This document shows, in pieces, positions 43,994 to 54,555 of a stretch of 64,000 nucleotides of DNA. Within the stretch, counting starts at the first letter, position 1, and every line of letters starts with the position of its first letter. The DNA lies in assembly GCF_019802125.1 (NCBI RefSeq), contig NZ_JAHVHT010000005.1:186001-250000 (forward strand). Direction: 5' to 3'. The translations under genes were made by a program, and so were the position numbers. Origin of the DNA: Tateyamaria omphalii (lineage in GTDB: Bacteria; Pseudomonadota; Alphaproteobacteria; Rhodobacterales; Rhodobacteraceae). Below the pieces are notes generated by a model. That model saw only the letters and a list, made by a program, of their open reading frames with translations, was not told where the DNA came from and searched no databases.

Positions 43994-44359
43994 ATGGCAA
44001 AAGCTTACTTTGTAAATGCAAGTCCCACGGACGTTAAGGTGACACTGAATACCGGCGCTCAGAACCCGGTGGCAGCAGTGTCAGTGAATCTCGACGGGAC
44101 GGCAGTCATTGGTCCAACATGGGCGGCTGAAATCTCGGCGCGCCCCAGCCCGGACGTCTTCGGCGGCGACGGACACCAAAACGAGGTTTTGTTTGTGTCT
44201 GGGCAGAAGGCGAAGACCCGGCGTTATCAGATCGAGTCCACGGTCTCTACGGTCCTTGATCTGTATTTCTTCATGTTCGAGGACACGATTGTGGGCGAGG
44301 ACGCGACCGGCGAAAGTAAAGATATCACAATCACCCTGATCGAACAGCGAGACGGTTAG
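43994..44359 (+). CDS. Small protein related to the giant protein's N-terminus (2)
   Basis: A 121-residue protein with an AGGAGG site. It starts MAKAYFVNASPTDVKVTLNTG and ends in a predicted beta-rich region (VSTVLDLYFFMFEDTIVGEDATG). It aligns with the protein at 43093 and with residues ~1-105 of the 3358-residue protein (MAHAYFLNGSVGHVELVLNQG ... VKTVLDVQIIVFDNCL). It is thus essentially a free-standing copy of the giant protein's N-terminal domain. A hairpin follows before the giant gene, which may make the small protein more abundant. Function unknown; a subunit, cap or chaperone of the giant protein are options. Confidence 0.72.
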   Translation: MAKAYFVNASPTDVKVTLNTGAQNPVAAVSVNLDGTAVIGPTWAAEISARPSPDVFGGDGHQNEVLFVSGQKAKTRRYQIESTVSTVLDLYFFMFEDTIVGEDATGESKDITITLIEQRDG

Positions 44360-44408
44360 CCTGTCCGGGCTGTGCCGTCGCAGCCTGGCTGATTGCACAA
44401 ACAGACAG

Positions 44409-44438
44409 TGCCCGACCGGCCGGCTTTTCGGTCGGGCA
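44409..44438 (+). terminator. Hairpin between the small genes and the giant gene
   Basis: TGCCCGACCG and CGGTCGGGCA form a perfect 10-bp stem around 10 bases. There is no T-run directly after it. It may act as a partial terminator or an mRNA-stabilising hairpin that sets the ratio of the small proteins to the giant protein. Confidence 0.55.
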
Positions 44439-44478
44439 TGATCCCTTGACCGCACACACTTTTGGGGGGTGTTGAACC

Positions 44479-47400
44479 ATGGCGCACGCATATTTCCTAA
44501 ACGGATCAGTCGGCCACGTCGAATTGGTTCTGAACCAGGGTGAGAAACGTCATATCAAGGGGCTGGATCTCCAAAACGCCGATTTGGAGATGACCACCGT
44601 ATACGATTGGGGGCCGATCCCGGGGCCGGATGTTCTAGGCACCGGATGCAACGAGTTGTTGGTCACTGTCCATGGTGGCGTGCCGATAACGTACATCATC
44701 GAAGTCGGTCCCGAGGTCAAAACCGTTCTCGATGTTCAGATCATCGTTTTTGACAACTGCCTTGAGCCGCGCAACACCGCATACACGGACGGTTTTACGA
44801 TCTACCCCGAAATGGTCGAGGCGCTTGTGATCGAGGAAGACGTGGACGTCGCGTTGTTTACCTCACGGTCGGCGCCCCCAGTTGTCCCGCACGAAGGCGC
44901 AGAGGACATCAGCTTCACGCTGGCTACGACAGATGATACCGCAACATTGTATGTGGCCAGCAACAATGGGTCGGGTGGCGGAAACATTGCGCTGACCTAC
45001 TACTACCTGTTTGAAGGTCATAGCGAGACCGAAATACTCACCCTGCCGCAGAGCTTTGACGCGCGTGGTGCCTATGTCTTTTCCGACGAGGACATGGATC
45101 CCGCTGCTCTGCTGATCGAGCTGAATGGCGTTCTGACCCAGGAACCCACCACTTTTTCCCGCGTTGCATGGCGTCACGATGCAGAAACCTATGATATCGT
45201 CGAGGCGTCAACTGCATTCGCGGTGTCCTCGAATGCGCAACTGCGGATCGGGACATGGCAACTGGATTTAAGGCGCAATACCCCGATGGCGCTCGACATG
45301 GCTGCGCCAGCCATCACTTTCGACAAGGCATCGGGCGAAGAAAGCATTCAGGTGCAGATTGTCGAAAACGATCTGCCGCAGCCGGTCGGCACGCGTCCCA
45401 CGCGCGTGGTTTTGCCCTTGTCCGGCAACCACCGTGGTACACTGACGTTTGCTTGGGATTGGAGCCACTATGAGCTGAGCCAGCAATATGCGGGATTGCA
45501 GCGTGTTTTCTACGGACCGGATGCGGCAGGCGCGAGCGCGGCGCAATATCCGCTGTTCACACCCGCATCTGATCCCGGGCCCATCAGGGTCAAAGACCTG
45601 TTTTTCAACGTCTACCTGCAACCGCTGGCGCCACTGAATGATCTGCGGACACGCATGGCGCTTGATCTGTCGGCACCCAATGCGCTGACCTCCCAGTATC
45701 TGTCCAGCACGACAAATGCGCCTGTTTCGATCAAGCCTGCAGCCCCGAAGACGCAGGAACTTACCGGTGGCTTTGGCTTTGCCAAGAACACAGGGACAGA
45801 AGAAAGCGACCGGTATCTATGCCCAGTGGGCGAGTTCGAGGTCGGGTCCGGTGATGGTCTGGCGGCGGAAGAACGCGTGCAAATCCGCAGCGGCTTGGCA
45901 GGGACCGAATACGTTCTCGTCGAACCCGGTGACCGGCTTTTGCTGGAAGCGGGCAAACCCGCATTTGCCAAATCCTATGATCCACAGGATGGCACGCCGA
46001 CGACGCTGGACGATGCGTTGACTACAAGTTGGATCCGTGTGCTCAAGAAATCCGCGGTCGAAGCTCCCGACGAAGTCGAAGTGGTCAATACCAGCTACTG
46101 TGCGCAGGCGTCGTCCTCGACCTATTTCGGGCGCGAACTGGACTTAACACGGGCGCGATATGAGTTCCCGATTGCGGTAGGGGCAAGCCTTCTGCAGTTT
46201 CACGAGGCGAACCAGGACGTAGCCTTTCCCATGCTACCGTATGGAGGGGTGTTTTACTCGGACGAAGACGAGGGGATCGCGAACCCGAACGCCAACCTGT
46301 CTGCAGAGGAGCTGTCCGCGATTGAACGGCAAGTGGTATCGCCCGATCGGCGAGACACGTTGCAGCCCTATTTCAGTGTCGACTACGGTCCGATCTTTTT
46401 TGATACATCCACCAACCTGGCCTTTGATGGTGGCTTTGCGCGGACACCTTTGGGCCTTTTGGTCGAGCTGAACCCTGTCAACGGAGGCACGCCACCCGCA
46501 GGGACAATCAAGAACCTGATCCTTGCCCGCAGCCCTCAGAACCCCGAGCAGTTTTTGCAATTGACCTCGAACGAGGGCAGCAACGGCGTGGTCAATCCGA
46601 CGTTTTCGAACACGGTGCTGAACGACAGCCTTTTTCTGGTGGCAACGGATCAGGCCGCATTCGAGCCTTTTCCGGACAAGGACATCAAGCTGGGGGATTT
46701 CACCTTTGATGTCCAAATGGGCAATGCCGACAATCAGGCGGTGACGATCTTCAAATTCGTGCCCGGAGTCACTGCACGTGCCTTGATCGAGGACGACAAC
46801 GCCTGGACCACACTGATCGAAGACGGGGCCACGAAATCGGATGTCCAAGCCCGGCTTCGGGCTTACGTGAAAGCCGCTGATGAAGGAGGGGATCTGTTCG
46901 AGGCTTTCCGCCAGACAATTGATGATCCCAATTGGAACGGCATACTGGTTTTCAACTGCCCGCTCAAATACGACGAGTTGCCCCTGGATATTCAGATTCT
47001 GTTGGGGGGGATCAAGGGACAGCTCCTCGCGCATCACTTCGGCATCACGATCAACCGGGTCGAAGACACGGAAAGTGCCACATCGGTCCAACACAGTTCG
47101 CTGTTTTCGGTCATCAACTATGACGCCGCGAAGCTGGACCCGCCCTACACCATTCCGGCATCACCGCCGACCGAGTTTCCTGACTTTCGGGTGTTGTTGC
47201 TGAACGTGCAATACGCCAACAGCAAGCTGGCAGTGTTCGACTCCCAAATTGCATTCAGCATCAAGGAGTTGTTTGGCAGTGCCGTCACCCTGCAACCGGG
47301 TCCGTCGTTGGACTACCCGGAGTACGGCACCATTGTCATCGACGGCGTCTATACCCTGTTCGAGGATGGAACCGGATCACTCTTGTTCTCGACCAAGGAT

Positions 47401-50400
47401 GAGCGCAGTTTCCTTTATGACGATACGGGTGACAGGTTCACTGCCCTTGTTGCCCAATCAATCACCGAAGCGACATTGGTTCCCATCACGCGGCGTGACG
47501 GTACCGGTGATTGCAAGGTGATCGCCGCCTCGGCGTTTCGCATCAGTGGTCTGCTGGCATTCAAAGATGGGATCGCAGGCGATCTGTTTTCCTACGGAGA
47601 GGTTGCCAACAACGTTCCGACCAAGGGGTTGGCGATCACCGATTACAGCTTTGACATGACGACCTGTATCAAGGCCGACAATACCGCTGATCTGATCGAT
47701 GGCATCCCGACCGACCTGACTGGTGTCAAGGTTGACCAGATGCTGAGCGAGGCGCGCGACTACAGCTTTGAACGCACGTTTCCGGGTACAATTGAAGCAG
47801 TTCTGCCATCCCCGGATGGATTGACTCCATCGGAGATTGGCGAATGGCAGGTCAAGACGGGCAGTGGCAACAATAGCGGTGCCCCTCGCTACAGTCTCCA
47901 ATTCGAAGTGCCCCTGGGCACTTTCGGCTTGCTTGCTTCGTTCAAGACGGATCTGACCGCGACGTTGTTGATCGGCTGGGATCCCGACGCAACGGACCCG
48001 GACAAGCAGGTCGGCGTTATCCTGCGCCTGCCGCCGGAGATCTCGGGACCCAAGGGCTTTATGTTTGAAGGCGTCATTGCGTCGGACTTTGAATACGTGC
48101 AGCTCGACCGCTTCGAGTTTGGCGAGACCACCTACGTCTCGATGTTGCGGTTCATGCACTTCCAGTCGATGTTGCTGAACTTCTTCCTCAGCTACGGCGT
48201 CGGACCCAAGGACCTGGGCATATTCGGTGCGCCTGGTGATCCGGGCGGTCGCAACTCGTTGTTCTGGATTGGTAAATCCACGGATACAGACTGGGATGGG
48301 CCAACGATCAGCGTGACGCTGGTGGATGTGCCGCAAGGCTATCTGGGCCGGTCATTCGAGATCAAGACTGACCCGACCAATCCCAATGTCATCACCGAAG
48401 TGTTCGATCAGTTGAACCTGATGACCGACAAGACGGTCGAACAGGTGGCGCGGCTGATCTTTGCCAACCTCGATCTTTACAACTCGGACGCCGGCATCGC
48501 CTTTGCGCTGCAGTTCAAGTACCAAAGCCTCAAACTGACGACCGTTCTGATCGATTCCAGTTTCTATGGATTGCAGATCAACATAACGCCCCAAAAGAAG
48601 AAAGATCCGGACGATGGCGGCGGCGGCCAAGGTGGTGGTGGCAAAGAACTGGTAGCAAACAACGGAGACGTCCTTGTCGCTGATGATGACAAGGAAGAGG
48701 ATGAAGGTGGCTTCCTCGGCAAAATCAAGGGTTTCACCTTTACCATCATCTACCGCAAAGTCAGCGATGAGGTCGGTGTTTACTCAGCTGATATCTATCT
48801 GGACTTGGGCACCATCCCACTGGGTCCGGTGATGCTGTCGCTGCCCAATTTCAGCATCTCGATCTGGACCAATGGTGATTGGCGATTTGCGGTCGGATGG
48901 CCGTTTACAGGAACAACAGCCCATCCGATCACGGCGCAGTTTCAAGCCGGACCCTTGCCGTTGATCGTCAAGGCGGGCTTCTATCTGGGCAAACTCAGCA
49001 GCGCTGCCGCGCCCGACCAATTCGGCACAGAATTCAACCTGATCTGGACCTTCGGTTTGGGAATTGCAGGGGGTGTCGGAAAGGAATTCGAGCAAGGCCC
49101 TCTGAAGGCCGGTGCCAGCCTGATGCTCGGCTGCACGATCGAAGGGTTCCTCGCCTCGTTTGATGGCAAGATGACCCAGACGGGTGTCGACTATTGGTGG
49201 TGGGGCGTCAGCCTGTCGTTGACCGGCAACGTGTTCGGCAAGGTCGATTTTGAAATCATTTCCGTCGACGTGTCCCTGACCATTTCGTTGACAGTGGCGT
49301 TCGCCATAGAGACCGCGCATTCGTCCCCTTTGAAACTGACCGCTGAGGTCGTTGCGAAAGCGTCGATCAAGATCGTGTTTGTGAAGATCTCTTTCTCCTT
49401 TAAGGCGAAGCTGGACCTGATTGACACCGTGATCGGAAGCGGCTCGGCGGTTGCCAAACTCAGTGGCCCAACTCCGACGGCGGTCAATTCCGGCCGACCG
49501 CTCGATGCGCAAGAGTTGTTGGAAGCGATGACCATCCCGGCACGTGTGCCTGGGGCGCGGTTGTCCGGGGCCTTGCACACGCGCAGTGCGGAAGAAAAGA
49601 CGCAGATCAGTGTTGGATTTGTTCTGCAACCGACGGCCATTGCCACAGGTGACTCGACTGAAAACTGGGCTCCGCAAGGTGTCGCCACACTGGTGCTGGA
49701 ATCCGGTGGTCTGAGCAGTCCGTTTGGCGTTCTGGCGTCGGAATTGTCGAGTTGGCTCATACACACCTACGGCGGTGCATCGACCACGTTCCATGAGCAG
49801 TTGGTCGCAACCCAAGCGGCTTTGCAAAGTGGAGAATTCGACCGGGCAGCTATTCTGGGGGCTTTGTCCGAGACATTCGTATTCAACGTCGGCAAGACCG
49901 CATTCGCAGCCGATACGGCTGTTGTGTCGATGGCCATGCCCGACAGTCTGGGTCTGGAATACAATGGCGGCAAGGTGATGAACGCATCACTGCGTGGCAC
50001 AATCAACAGTTTCGGTCATCTGCGCTTGCCGTCGAACTACTCTGACATCGTGGCAGCGTATTTTGGTGGCGGAGACATCCAGCAAGCGTCGGAGAGGGGG
50101 GACGAGTCGACCGCTGCGCTGGTATTTGATGAGTATTTCAACCTGTTGGGCCAGCAGGCCATTCAGTTGCTGATCGAAACTGGAGCTCCCGATTTCGCCA
50201 CTGCAGTGACCGAAATCGGCATTGATGACCTGGGCGGTTTCGTCTCGCGCTTTCTGATGGGCGGCGTACGCTTGCCTGATCCCAATGACACCAGCAAGCT
50301 GGAAGCCCTCTATGTCCTCACCGGTCAGCAGTTCCCGCTTGTCAAAAAGGATGATGCATGGGTGTTGGACGCGCGGCTGACAACCACGCACGCCACGCCC

Positions 50401-53400
50401 GAGTGGCTGAAGGTTGCGGATGATGCAACATCCAGCCTTGAGCCGTCCATGGTACATACCGTTGGCCCAGCTACGCCACCTTGGACCGTGGGTCCGCTGC
50501 GTGCGCTGGTGGAAAAACCGCTGATCTTTCCGATGAACAACATCAACAGCTGGGTTGATGGACAGGATGAGTACATCATTAACGTCTTCTCCGAAGATGT
50601 GGTTCAATCCGTTCGTGACTGGCGCAGTGAGACGGATGCGACGACTGGGCCATGGTTGGTTAACCAACTGTTCGGCGGTGAGTCAGATGCTGACCAACAG
50701 ACCGATTTGTCCTCCGGTGGTACCCCGTGGGAGGCTGACAGCGCTCTTGTCCTGCCGATCCGCTTGGCTTCGATCCCTGACCCCGATGCGGTGGAGCCCG
50801 GTGCCATCCTGCCCGATACGTTTTCGCTGCTCGGCACGGATGAAGCCAACCGTGCCATGTTGCAGGCCCTGCTGGACGAGATTGACGCAGGCAACGAGAC
50901 GGTAAACTCCATCGACCTTCTGGTCAGCGAAAGCCGCGGCAACTGGGTGTCTTCCAAAACGCCGCGTGTGTTGGTGCGCACGGATTTGTCAACCGTCAGT
51001 ACACCTGCGGGTGTTGCGGCTGCCCAGGCAGTGGCGGAGGCAAATGCCGGTGTCGATGCAGACCCAGCCCCAAGCCTGAACTGGGCAAAACCGGGCGAAG
51101 GAGGTGTGCAATTCGCCCGTTTCCTGCGGCTGACCTGGGAAGTGTCCGTCGTGCATTCGTCGGGCTTCTATCTGCAAGTCGAAGGCCTTGATCTGAACAT
51201 GTTCCAGAACGGTCCGGCTGATTTGGCACTGGTTGTCCAGTTCGGCACCAAAGGATCGATCACACGTGCAGCGCCTTACCAGAACGCCTTGATCGGATCG
51301 GTGCCTGATAGCGGCAAGGCGATATTCAGTACATTGGCCGAAAACTCGGAAGGGATGCCTGTCCAAGGGTACACTGCTGCCTATGCCGGCGGTTCGGTCG
51401 GCTGGTCGATCACGTGGGACGATGCGCCGGACGAGGCTGACGCTGCAAGCGGAGACTTCCTGCAGGGCCTCTACCAGATGGTCAGTTACCGCATCGAAAA
51501 GATCAACGGAACGGCTCAGACCGATGCGAAGTGGAGCCGTCCGATCAATGCCAACGACAATAGCCGCACCGGGGCCGACACGGTCACCTGGATCTATTCC
51601 AAGGCTTTCGAAACAGCACCACTGGTGGGCAGCAACAACCGCTACGGTGCGATCGATGATGTGTTTACTGTGCGCATCTCGATCGAGGATGTGTTCGGCA
51701 ATTCCGTCCCGGCCTCGCTGATGGATACAACGGACCTGAAGGTTCTCTACAACGATGATCTGATGGGTCTCGCCGACTGGTCTGGCACGCAAGTCTACTA
51801 TGCGGTCGAAGAGAAGGATGGCGTGCAGCTGGATCTGCACATGTCCTTTGATCCATCGACGATCCAGGATGCCGAAGGCCGGGTGAATCCCGACCAATTG
51901 CAGGTCACAACCGAAGCATATGCCAAGATTTATGAGCAGCTGACGGATCAACCGAACACAAGTGCGGCCATGGATACCGGTGGCACGCTGGCCGCGGCGC
52001 CTTTGGGTGCGCTGACATCGGGGGCAAGTTTGATTTCGGGCCTTGTCGACTATGTGAGGCCACTGTTGGAATGGTTGCGTGCGGGCGGCAGCGGCGATGC
52101 CCCAGCCGCCGTTACTCTGGCCATGCCGCTTGACAAATCCCAGCCCGCGAACTGGGAAGGTGACTTGCAGGAGCTGGTGGTTACGCTCGTGCTGCAACGG
52201 GCAAATGTTCCTGATGACATTGCTGAGAAAGCACCTGAAGTCCGCACCGTAACGTCCCCGATACAGCCGGTTGAAGACACGGGCGAAAAGGCGGATCCGT
52301 CCGGTCTGACGACCTTCGCCGACAAGTTCGAGACGGCGTATTACCCATTTGATGACAAGGTCGGCGTGGTCAAGGTTGCAACGGGCCAGAACAGTGACAT
52401 CACCAGTCAGCGTTTTGGCCGCCGCAGCATCTGGTTGCAGCGCTGGGGCAAGGGTGTGGGCACCGAAGTCGAAATCGTCAAAGGTGACGACGGCAAACCT
52501 GAACCGATCTTCTTTGCGCCGCCTCCTCTGAGCCGTCAGTTGATCACGCGGGATGTTCCGGATCTGAAGGACTACAGCAATCCCAGCGGATCGGAGAAGG
52601 GATACGATCTCGTAAATCGTATTTTCAACAGCACTGACATGGATCAGTGGGGCGCGCTTTTCCTGACCACGGTCGAGACCATATTCAGCCCGATCATGGC
52701 GCCAGCAGTCGCCGATCATTCAACGAATGAGGACGAGCTCTATGATCCGTTCGTCGAGAACAAGGAAGCTCTGGCTGGATCGATTTCGGACAAGATCACG
52801 TATGTTTACGACGAACCGGACGGTACGGGTGATCCCAGATCCGCGAGAGAGACATGGCGGCAGGCGTTGCTGCGTACTCTGGCCAACGACTACGGGTTCT
52901 CCACGCTGACGCAACTGGAAGCCATTGTGAACCTCAACGGTTCGATTGAGCCAAATGGGGATCCGTCGCTGCCGCCGCAATTGTACGGTGCGGTGCAGGT
53001 TCCCGGACAGGGTGATCCCGGCAAGCTGCCTTACGCGCTGACCCCTTCGACCCTTCCTTTGGTGCAAACGACCGATGATCAGAAGAACTGGCTGAACTTC
53101 CTGGTTTCGGCCAATGATCCCGAAGCACAACGCGCCTTCAACCTTGATCTGAATTATGAGGTCAACCAGTTGGAGCATCTGCGGGATGGTCAGGCATCAG
53201 ACCGAGGCTATGTTCCGTCCAGCTGGCTCACATTCGTTCTGCAGCAAAACCCCGGCGATCTGCCGAAGGGGCAGGACAATACGTTGACACAGCCGATCGG
53301 TGAAACACGGATCCCGATCCCGCTGCGCAGCTATCCGCCGCTGCCGAAGCTGCTGTCGACCAGGGCAGAAGCCAAGTCCACCATCAGCACAATAGAGGAT

Positions 53401-54555
53401 GCACTGGTTTGGAACTATGAGGTGCAGGTCGAACGTTCTGCCGCTGATCAGGATACCCTGAACCTGTCACTGACATTCAATCAGCAGCAACCCGACAAGG
53501 ATATCGGTTCGATCCCGAAATCCGCACTGCTGGCGGGCGATGACGGGCGCGAACCACCGAAGGATTTGTTCGACGCTTTGGCGCGATTTGTTTTCGAGTA
53601 TCCGCAACTCCGACCCAAGATTGAGCAATTGCCTGCTGATGGTGGGGCCGACGCGGTCAACGCGCTCAAGGACTTCAGTGCAATCATCGCGGGCGTTGCA
53701 GCAACTTGGAGTACCTGGCAACCGCCTGAGCCCCAACGTGGAGGTCTTGATGCCGTTGAGCCCGATGCCGACAAGGAGGTTTGGCATTACGAGATCCAAA
53801 ACGTCGAAAACAGCATGGATTTGCAGGTAAAAGGTACCTGGTCGCGCGCCAGCGACATGCCGCCTTGGCCGACAATCACAGGCTATACATTCAAATCTGC
53901 CAGCGGTGACGTAGCGGTCTACTCACCCGACAACGGACAGTCGGAGCGCAATTTGACGCTGCGGTGGAACGATTTGTATGTGCTGGATTACCAGAACGTG
54001 CTTCCAAGCGGGTTCACGGAGCGGAACAGGAACCTTGCAGTTCCGCCGCAGCAGACCAATCCGGACTTTGTCTACCGCACCGAAACGGTTGCGTGGCCCA
54101 CGCCGATTGTTCCGCTGATTGGCGCGCCTGACCAGATCGAGCTCGCTCCGACATCGAAGCTCGCTGATGCCATCGAGGCTTTGTTCGTCAGTCTGACCAC
54201 ACCACCAAAGGAGTCCGTGCAAAACGGCACGAACCCGCCGTTGGAAACCGAAAGTTCGATTGCGTATCGGTATGAGGTCATGGCGAACAAGGGCAACAGC
54301 GCTCATAGCATTCTGCCTGTCTTCCTTGTCGCAGGCAAAATTGATCCCGGTGATGAAAAGACCCTGGCGGCTCAGATCGCTTCGAACTTGTCCAATTGGC
54401 AATCGACGACGGGTGCACAGTCTCCGGACAGCAGTTTAAAATTCCTGCTGACAGTGTTTGCAACGACGATCGTAAAGGACAACGACAGATTGCCGTTGGT
54501 GCAGTTTCAGGAGTTGGTCATTCCAGTGCCGAAGGACAGCTCGGGGTGGTGGTGA
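44479..54555 (+). CDS. 3358-residue protein of unknown function
   Basis: One uninterrupted frame of over 10 kb. Residues ~1-105 match the small proteins at 43093 and 43994. Most of the rest is beta-rich with many Asp, Thr and Pro, few Cys, and no signal peptide. Around residues 1372-1415 is a Gly/acidic linker (DPDDGGGGQGGGG, DDDKEEDEGG). After it, to ~1655, come alternating hydrophobic strands (LTGNVFGKVDFEIISVDVSLTISLTVAFAIE, then VAKASIKIVFVKISFSFKAKLDL) that could form a large beta-barrel or lipid-facing sheet. The C-terminal third repeats beta-domains with VWNYEVQVERS-, VWHYEIQNVENS- and AYRYEVMANKGNS-like units. No RTX, type V or other secretion signature is visible. I recognise no family; a large structural, surface or injected protein is conceivable. 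Confidence 0.85.
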   Translation: MAHAYFLNGSVGHVELVLNQGEKRHIKGLDLQNADLEMTTVYDWGPIPGPDVLGTGCNELLVTVHGGVPITYIIEVGPEVKTVLDVQIIVFDNCLEPRNTAYTDGFTIYPEMVEALVIEEDVDVALFTSRSAPPVVPHEGAEDISFTLATTDDTATLYVASNNGSGGGNIALTYYYLFEGHSETEILTLPQSFDARGAYVFSDEDMDPAALLIELNGVLTQEPTTFSRVAWRHDAETYDIVEASTAFAVSSNAQLRIGTWQLDLRRNTPMALDMAAPAITFDKASGEESIQVQIVENDLPQPVGTRPTRVVLPLSGNHRGTLTFAWDWSHYELSQQYAGLQRVFYGPDAAGASAAQYPLFTPASDPGPIRVKDLFFNVYLQPLAPLNDLRTRMALDLSAPNALTSQYLSSTTNAPVSIKPAAPKTQELTGGFGFAKNTGTEESDRYLCPVGEFEVGSGDGLAAEERVQIRSGLAGTEYVLVEPGDRLLLEAGKPAFAKSYDPQDGTPTTLDDALTTSWIRVLKKSAVEAPDEVEVVNTSYCAQASSSTYFGRELDLTRARYEFPIAVGASLLQFHEANQDVAFPMLPYGGVFYSDEDEGIANPNANLSAEELSAIERQVVSPDRRDTLQPYFSVDYGPIFFDTSTNLAFDGGFARTPLGLLVELNPVNGGTPPAGTIKNLILARSPQNPEQFLQLTSNEGSNGVVNPTFSNTVLNDSLFLVATDQAAFEPFPDKDIKLGDFTFDVQMGNADNQAVTIFKFVPGVTARALIEDDNAWTTLIEDGATKSDVQARLRAYVKAADEGGDLFEAFRQTIDDPNWNGILVFNCPLKYDELPLDIQILLGGIKGQLLAHHFGITINRVEDTESATSVQHSSLFSVINYDAAKLDPPYTIPASPPTEFPDFRVLLLNVQYANSKLAVFDSQIAFSIKELFGSAVTLQPGPSLDYPEYGTIVIDGVYTLFEDGTGSLLFSTKDERSFLYDDTGDRFTALVAQSITEATLVPITRRDGTGDCKVIAASAFRISGLLAFKDGIAGDLFSYGEVANNVPTKGLAITDYSFDMTTCIKADNTADLIDGIPTDLTGVKVDQMLSEARDYSFERTFPGTIEAVLPSPDGLTPSEIGEWQVKTGSGNNSGAPRYSLQFEVPLGTFGLLASFKTDLTATLLIGWDPDATDPDKQVGVILRLPPEISGPKGFMFEGVIASDFEYVQLDRFEFGETTYVSMLRFMHFQSMLLNFFLSYGVGPKDLGIFGAPGDPGGRNSLFWIGKSTDTDWDGPTISVTLVDVPQGYLGRSFEIKTDPTNPNVITEVFDQLNLMTDKTVEQVARLIFANLDLYNSDAGIAFALQFKYQSLKLTTVLIDSSFYGLQINITPQKKKDPDDGGGGQGGGGKELVANNGDVLVADDDKEEDEGGFLGKIKGFTFTIIYRKVSDEVGVYSADIYLDLGTIPLGPVMLSLPNFSISIWTNGDWRFAVGWPFTGTTAHPITAQFQAGPLPLIVKAGFYLGKLSSAAAPDQFGTEFNLIWTFGLGIAGGVGKEFEQGPLKAGASLMLGCTIEGFLASFDGKMTQTGVDYWWWGVSLSLTGNVFGKVDFEIISVDVSLTISLTVAFAIETAHSSPLKLTAEVVAKASIKIVFVKISFSFKAKLDLIDTVIGSGSAVAKLSGPTPTAVNSGRPLDAQELLEAMTIPARVPGARLSGALHTRSAEEKTQISVGFVLQPTAIATGDSTENWAPQGVATLVLESGGLSSPFGVLASELSSWLIHTYGGASTTFHEQLVATQAALQSGEFDRAAILGALSETFVFNVGKTAFAADTAVVSMAMPDSLGLEYNGGKVMNASLRGTINSFGHLRLPSNYSDIVAAYFGGGDIQQASERGDESTAALVFDEYFNLLGQQAIQLLIETGAPDFATAVTEIGIDDLGGFVSRFLMGGVRLPDPNDTSKLEALYVLTGQQFPLVKKDDAWVLDARLTTTHATPEWLKVADDATSSLEPSMVHTVGPATPPWTVGPLRALVEKPLIFPMNNINSWVDGQDEYIINVFSEDVVQSVRDWRSETDATTGPWLVNQLFGGESDADQQTDLSSGGTPWEADSALVLPIRLASIPDPDAVEPGAILPDTFSLLGTDEANRAMLQALLDEIDAGNETVNSIDLLVSESRGNWVSSKTPRVLVRTDLSTVSTPAGVAAAQAVAEANAGVDADPAPSLNWAKPGEGGVQFARFLRLTWEVSVVHSSGFYLQVEGLDLNMFQNGPADLALVVQFGTKGSITRAAPYQNALIGSVPDSGKAIFSTLAENSEGMPVQGYTAAYAGGSVGWSITWDDAPDEADAASGDFLQGLYQMVSYRIEKINGTAQTDAKWSRPINANDNSRTGADTVTWIYSKAFETAPLVGSNNRYGAIDDVFTVRISIEDVFGNSVPASLMDTTDLKVLYNDDLMGLADWSGTQVYYAVEEKDGVQLDLHMSFDPSTIQDAEGRVNPDQLQVTTEAYAKIYEQLTDQPNTSAAMDTGGTLAAAPLGALTSGASLISGLVDYVRPLLEWLRAGGSGDAPAAVTLAMPLDKSQPANWEGDLQELVVTLVLQRANVPDDIAEKAPEVRTVTSPIQPVEDTGEKADPSGLTTFADKFETAYYPFDDKVGVVKVATGQNSDITSQRFGRRSIWLQRWGKGVGTEVEIVKGDDGKPEPIFFAPPPLSRQLITRDVPDLKDYSNPSGSEKGYDLVNRIFNSTDMDQWGALFLTTVETIFSPIMAPAVADHSTNEDELYDPFVENKEALAGSISDKITYVYDEPDGTGDPRSARETWRQALLRTLANDYGFSTLTQLEAIVNLNGSIEPNGDPSLPPQLYGAVQVPGQGDPGKLPYALTPSTLPLVQTTDDQKNWLNFLVSANDPEAQRAFNLDLNYEVNQLEHLRDGQASDRGYVPSSWLTFVLQQNPGDLPKGQDNTLTQPIGETRIPIPLRSYPPLPKLLSTRAEAKSTISTIEDALVWNYEVQVERSAADQDTLNLSLTFNQQQPDKDIGSIPKSALLAGDDGREPPKDLFDALARFVFEYPQLRPKIEQLPADGGADAVNALKDFSAIIAGVAATWSTWQPPEPQRGGLDAVEPDADKEVWHYEIQNVENSMDLQVKGTWSRASDMPPWPTITGYTFKSASGDVAVYSPDNGQSERNLTLRWNDLYVLDYQNVLPSGFTERNRNLAVPPQQTNPDFVYRTETVAWPTPIVPLIGAPDQIELAPTSKLADAIEALFVSLTTPPKESVQNGTNPPLETESSIAYRYEVMANKGNSAHSILPVFLVAGKIDPGDEKTLAAQIASNLSNWQSTTGAQSPDSSLKFLLTVFATTIVKDNDRLPLVQFQELVIPVPKDSSGWW

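Noticed and set aside
50989-52719. Long antisense frame (576 codons) opposite the giant gene
   Set aside because: Antisense open frames are common in GC-rich genes; the sense frame is continuous for over 10 kb and protein-like, the antisense is not.
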